Assembly (NCBI GenBank): GCA_020341875.1
Contig: CP070839.1
Location: forward strand, 2,498,837 to 2,505,670
Length of the DNA stretch: 6,834 nt
Origin: Candidatus Zixiibacteriota bacterium
Lineage (GTDB): Bacteria; Zixibacteria; MSB-5A5; SM1-73
Direction of reading: 5' to 3'
A program made the position numbers and the translations under genes. Shown here piece by piece: positions 5,210-6,834 of the stretch. Position 1 is the first letter of the stretch; each line of letters starts with the position of its first letter. Below the pieces are notes generated by a model. The model made no database searches. It was given only the letters and a program-made list of their open reading frames with translations, and was not told where the DNA came from.

Positions 5210-6834
5210 CTACGGACAGCTAGCTTGTGGTCTGGGTCCTCCCTTGAAAAGATAGTTGATCAAGTAGACCACGTCTCCCAGATTGACTTCACAGTCTCCG
5301 TTAACGTCGCCGACCGACACGGGCTCTGGTGGCGGTCCTCCCTTGAAGAGGAAGTTTATCAGAAACACCACGTCGCCTAAGTTTATAGTACCGTCCCCGG
5401 TGACGTCGCCATAACTCTCCAGACGGAAGCTGAACACCTGGGTGGACCAACTTGCTTCACCCCACTTGTCCTGCGCCCTGACCTTCCACCAGTAGACCAG
5501 ACCATCCTGCTGAGGTGAGGCAGTACCTTCGCTCGAGATCAGGCTATCGATCACCAGTGTGGACTCGGCAGGGAACTGGTCGGAGGAACTCACGTAAAGC
5601 AAGTAGGTCACCTGATCAGAAGAATTCGGGTCATACGCATCCTCCCAGTCGAAGGAAACCGGTTCGCCCACCGTATCCTGATCCGCCGGGAGAATCAACG
5701 AAAAAGGTTCAGGTGGCAAGTTGGGTTCCGGCCCGCCCCAGAAAAGCGCGCCGTATAGGCGGGGGGAGTTGAGGGGATCAGCCTGATGCTTAGAGTAGAG
5801 CATAAGCGACGGTCCCACCGGACCGAAGGAAACCGAGGTGCCTGAATAGAGCGAGACGTTCGAGATAAGAATCCCGTCCGGGTCGAGCACCGTCCCTTCA
5901 GGACTCACCCCGGTGGCGTAGAGCTCTGCTGTTTGGCCCGGCACCCTCTTCCAGGCCACCACGAAGTTGTAGCCGTCAAATGTCACCGCAGGGCGCTCTT
6001 CAGCATCTTCGGTCGTGGCAAGCATGATGCCTCCCGGGTCCAGAATTGCGCCACTGGAGGTGACCCGGGTGGCAACGATGTCGGAGTTGGGCCAGTGCAT
6101 TCCAAAATCCTCCCACACCACCAGAAACTCGGACCCATTCGAAGCCACCTTCGGATTCTGCTGCAGGCCGCTGGCGGTACGAATGCCCACCTGCGATCCG
6201 ACAGTTCCGTTCGTCTCCACAAAAGCCCCATATATGTCGTAGTAGTAAGCATCCAACCACACCACCAGGTACTTCCCGCCGGCGAAGGCGACGTCCGGAT
6301 AACTTCCATACTGGCCGGTGGAGATCAACAACGGCTCGGGGTCCAAAACTTCGCCCTGAGAGGAAACTCTCAAACCTTCGATTCTGTAATTCAAACCGAC
6401 CGAATCCAGATCGCTTTGCCACACTACCAGGTAGTTCTCTCCGTCAAAGCTAATCGAGGGACGCCTCTGGTCGGCCGCAGGGTCGACCCTAATGGGCAGA
6501 CCCAGGGAATCCAGGACCTGTCCCAGAGAATCAATCCTGGTGCCGTATATGTCGAGATTCTGATTTCGATTATCATCCCACGCGGCCAGGAAGTTCTCTC
6601 CATCCCAGGCGATGGCCGGACGATTCTGATCTTCCTGAGCCGGGCAAATCAGGAAGGCGGCTGAATCCAGGACGTCTCCGGATCGGTCCACCCTGGCTCC
6701 GTAGATATCGCCATCTTCCTCCCAGCTCGCCAGATAGGACGAGCCGTTCCAGGCGGAGCTTGCAGATATCTGGGCCGCACAGCCCGTGGAGACAACGATA
6801 GACGTGGCGTCCAGGACCTCACCCAGAGTGTCTA
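5210..6834 (-). CDS. tandem-repeat (beta-propeller-like) protein with Fn3-like domain and dockerin, 5' partial
   Basis: The frame stays open to the window edge: it can be read upstream of the GTG at 6691 for 47 more codons without a stop, so that GTG is internal and the true start and any signal peptide lie outside. At least 540 residues are visible. The N-terminal part has seven repeats of about 47-59 residues with the pattern VxxxGxVLD...(20)...FDGxxYLVVWxD...DIYGxR. Four-stranded repeats of this kind usually form propeller blades; the first and seventh are the most degenerate. A fibronectin-III or Ig-like domain follows (5414-5731; FDWEDAYDPNSSDQVTYLLY, then YWWKVRAQDKWG). The C-terminal 67 residues (5213-5413) are a dockerin with loops GDVTGDGTINLGD and GDVNGDCEVNLGD, ending in ASCP. 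No catalytic motif is visible; a binding or scaffold role beside the peptidases is inferred. The gene ends in TAG. Confidence 0.85.
   Translation of the reverse strand, partial: DTLGEVLDATSIVVSTGCAAQISASSAWNGSSYLASWEEDGDIYGARVDRSGDVLDSAAFLICPAQEDQNRPAIAWDGENFLAAWDDNRNQNLDIYGTRIDSLGQVLDSLGLPIRVDPAADQRRPSISFDGENYLVVWQSDLDSVGLNYRIEGLRVSSQGEVLDPEPLLISTGQYGSYPDVAFAGGKYLVVWLDAYYYDIYGAFVETNGTVGSQVGIRTASGLQQNPKVASNGSEFLVVWEDFGMHWPNSDIVATRVTSSGAILDPGGIMLATTEDAEERPAVTFDGYNFVVAWKRVPGQTAELYATGVSPEGTVLDPDGILISNVSLYSGTSVSFGPVGPSLMLYSKHQADPLNSPRLYGALFWGGPEPNLPPEPFSLILPADQDTVGEPVSFDWEDAYDPNSSDQVTYLLYVSSSDQFPAESTLVIDSLISSEGTASPQQDGLVYWWKVRAQDKWGEASWSTQVFSFRLESYGDVTGDGTINLGDVVFLINFLFKGGPPPEPVSVGDVNGDCEVNLGDVVYLINYLFKGGPRPQASCP
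5732..6834 (-). repeat. seven protein-level tandem repeats of about 50 residues
   Basis: Approximate repeat borders on the minus strand are 6834-6692 (partial at the edge), 6691-6536, 6535-6368, 6367-6221, 6220-6065, 6064-5909 and 5908-5732. Each starts with a VxxxG(E/D/Q/A/T)VLD-like strand and contains an aromatic-rich (Y/F)L(V/A)(V/A)W(E/D/Q) strand; most close with DIYGxR or a relative of it (LYATG, IVATR). The fifth lacks the VLD, and the seventh has lost the VVW strand (it reads SLMLYS). The DNA of the repeats is well diverged, so this is an old expansion and not a recent slippage product. Confidence 0.75.

Noticed and set aside
5933..6664. 243-codon plus-strand open frame opposite the repeat protein
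   Set aside because: Shadow of the repeat-coding sequence; the minus-strand frame has clear repeats, an Fn3-like domain and a dockerin.
5210..6691. GTG at 6691 as the true start of the repeat protein
   Set aside because: The frame continues upstream without a stop to the window edge, and the upstream 47 residues contain another copy of the repeat, so this GTG (the Val of GARVDRSG) is internal.

Overview
The window holds four consecutive genes, all on the minus strand and all encoding large proteins that end in the same kind of C-terminal module: a two-repeat, dockerin-type calcium-binding domain. In transcription order they are a tandem-repeat (probably beta-propeller) protein with a fibronectin-III-like domain (5210-6834, start outside the window), two close paralogues of a gingipain-like (family C25, clan CD) cysteine peptidase (3572-5074 and 2027-3508), and a subtilisin-like (family S8) serine peptidase (311-1891). 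The three complete genes each begin with a clear Sec signal peptide. The picture is a locus for secreted or surface proteolysis whose products share a docking or anchoring tag.

No phylogenetic marker is present. Dockerin pairs of the form GDxxxDGxxxLGDVVxLINYLFKGG at the C-terminus of secreted proteins are, from general knowledge, common in Gram-negative environmental lineages of the FCB/candidate-phylum kind (for example Zixibacteria-like genomes). That placement is an inference. There is no type IX secretion C-terminal domain, no LPXTG motif, and no cohesin gene in the window.

Layout by region: 1-310 is non-coding, with two overlapping GC-rich hairpins around 166-198. 311-1891 is the S8 peptidase. 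1892-2026 is a spacer with a weak possible promoter and a weak inverted repeat. 2027-3508 is C25 peptidase A. 3509-3571 is a short spacer with one copy of a 34-nt module built from 9-nt units. 3572-5074 is C25 peptidase B. 5075-5209 is a spacer filled by three copies of the same type of module. 5210-6834 is the repeat protein.

The most notable observations are: (i) four out of four genes carry the dockerin tag, with the same Leu/Val-Gly pair at the usual cohesin-recognition positions; (ii) all four dockerins carry a Cys in the second calcium loop exactly 24 residues before a Cys at the extreme C-terminus, which suggests a disulfide clasp; (iii) a 9-nt repeat array with a higher-order period lies at exactly the same distance from the start codons of both C25 genes; and (iv) the two C25 paralogues show patches of perfect DNA identity (63 and 53 bp) within a more diverged alignment, as expected from gene conversion or a recent duplication with uneven divergence.
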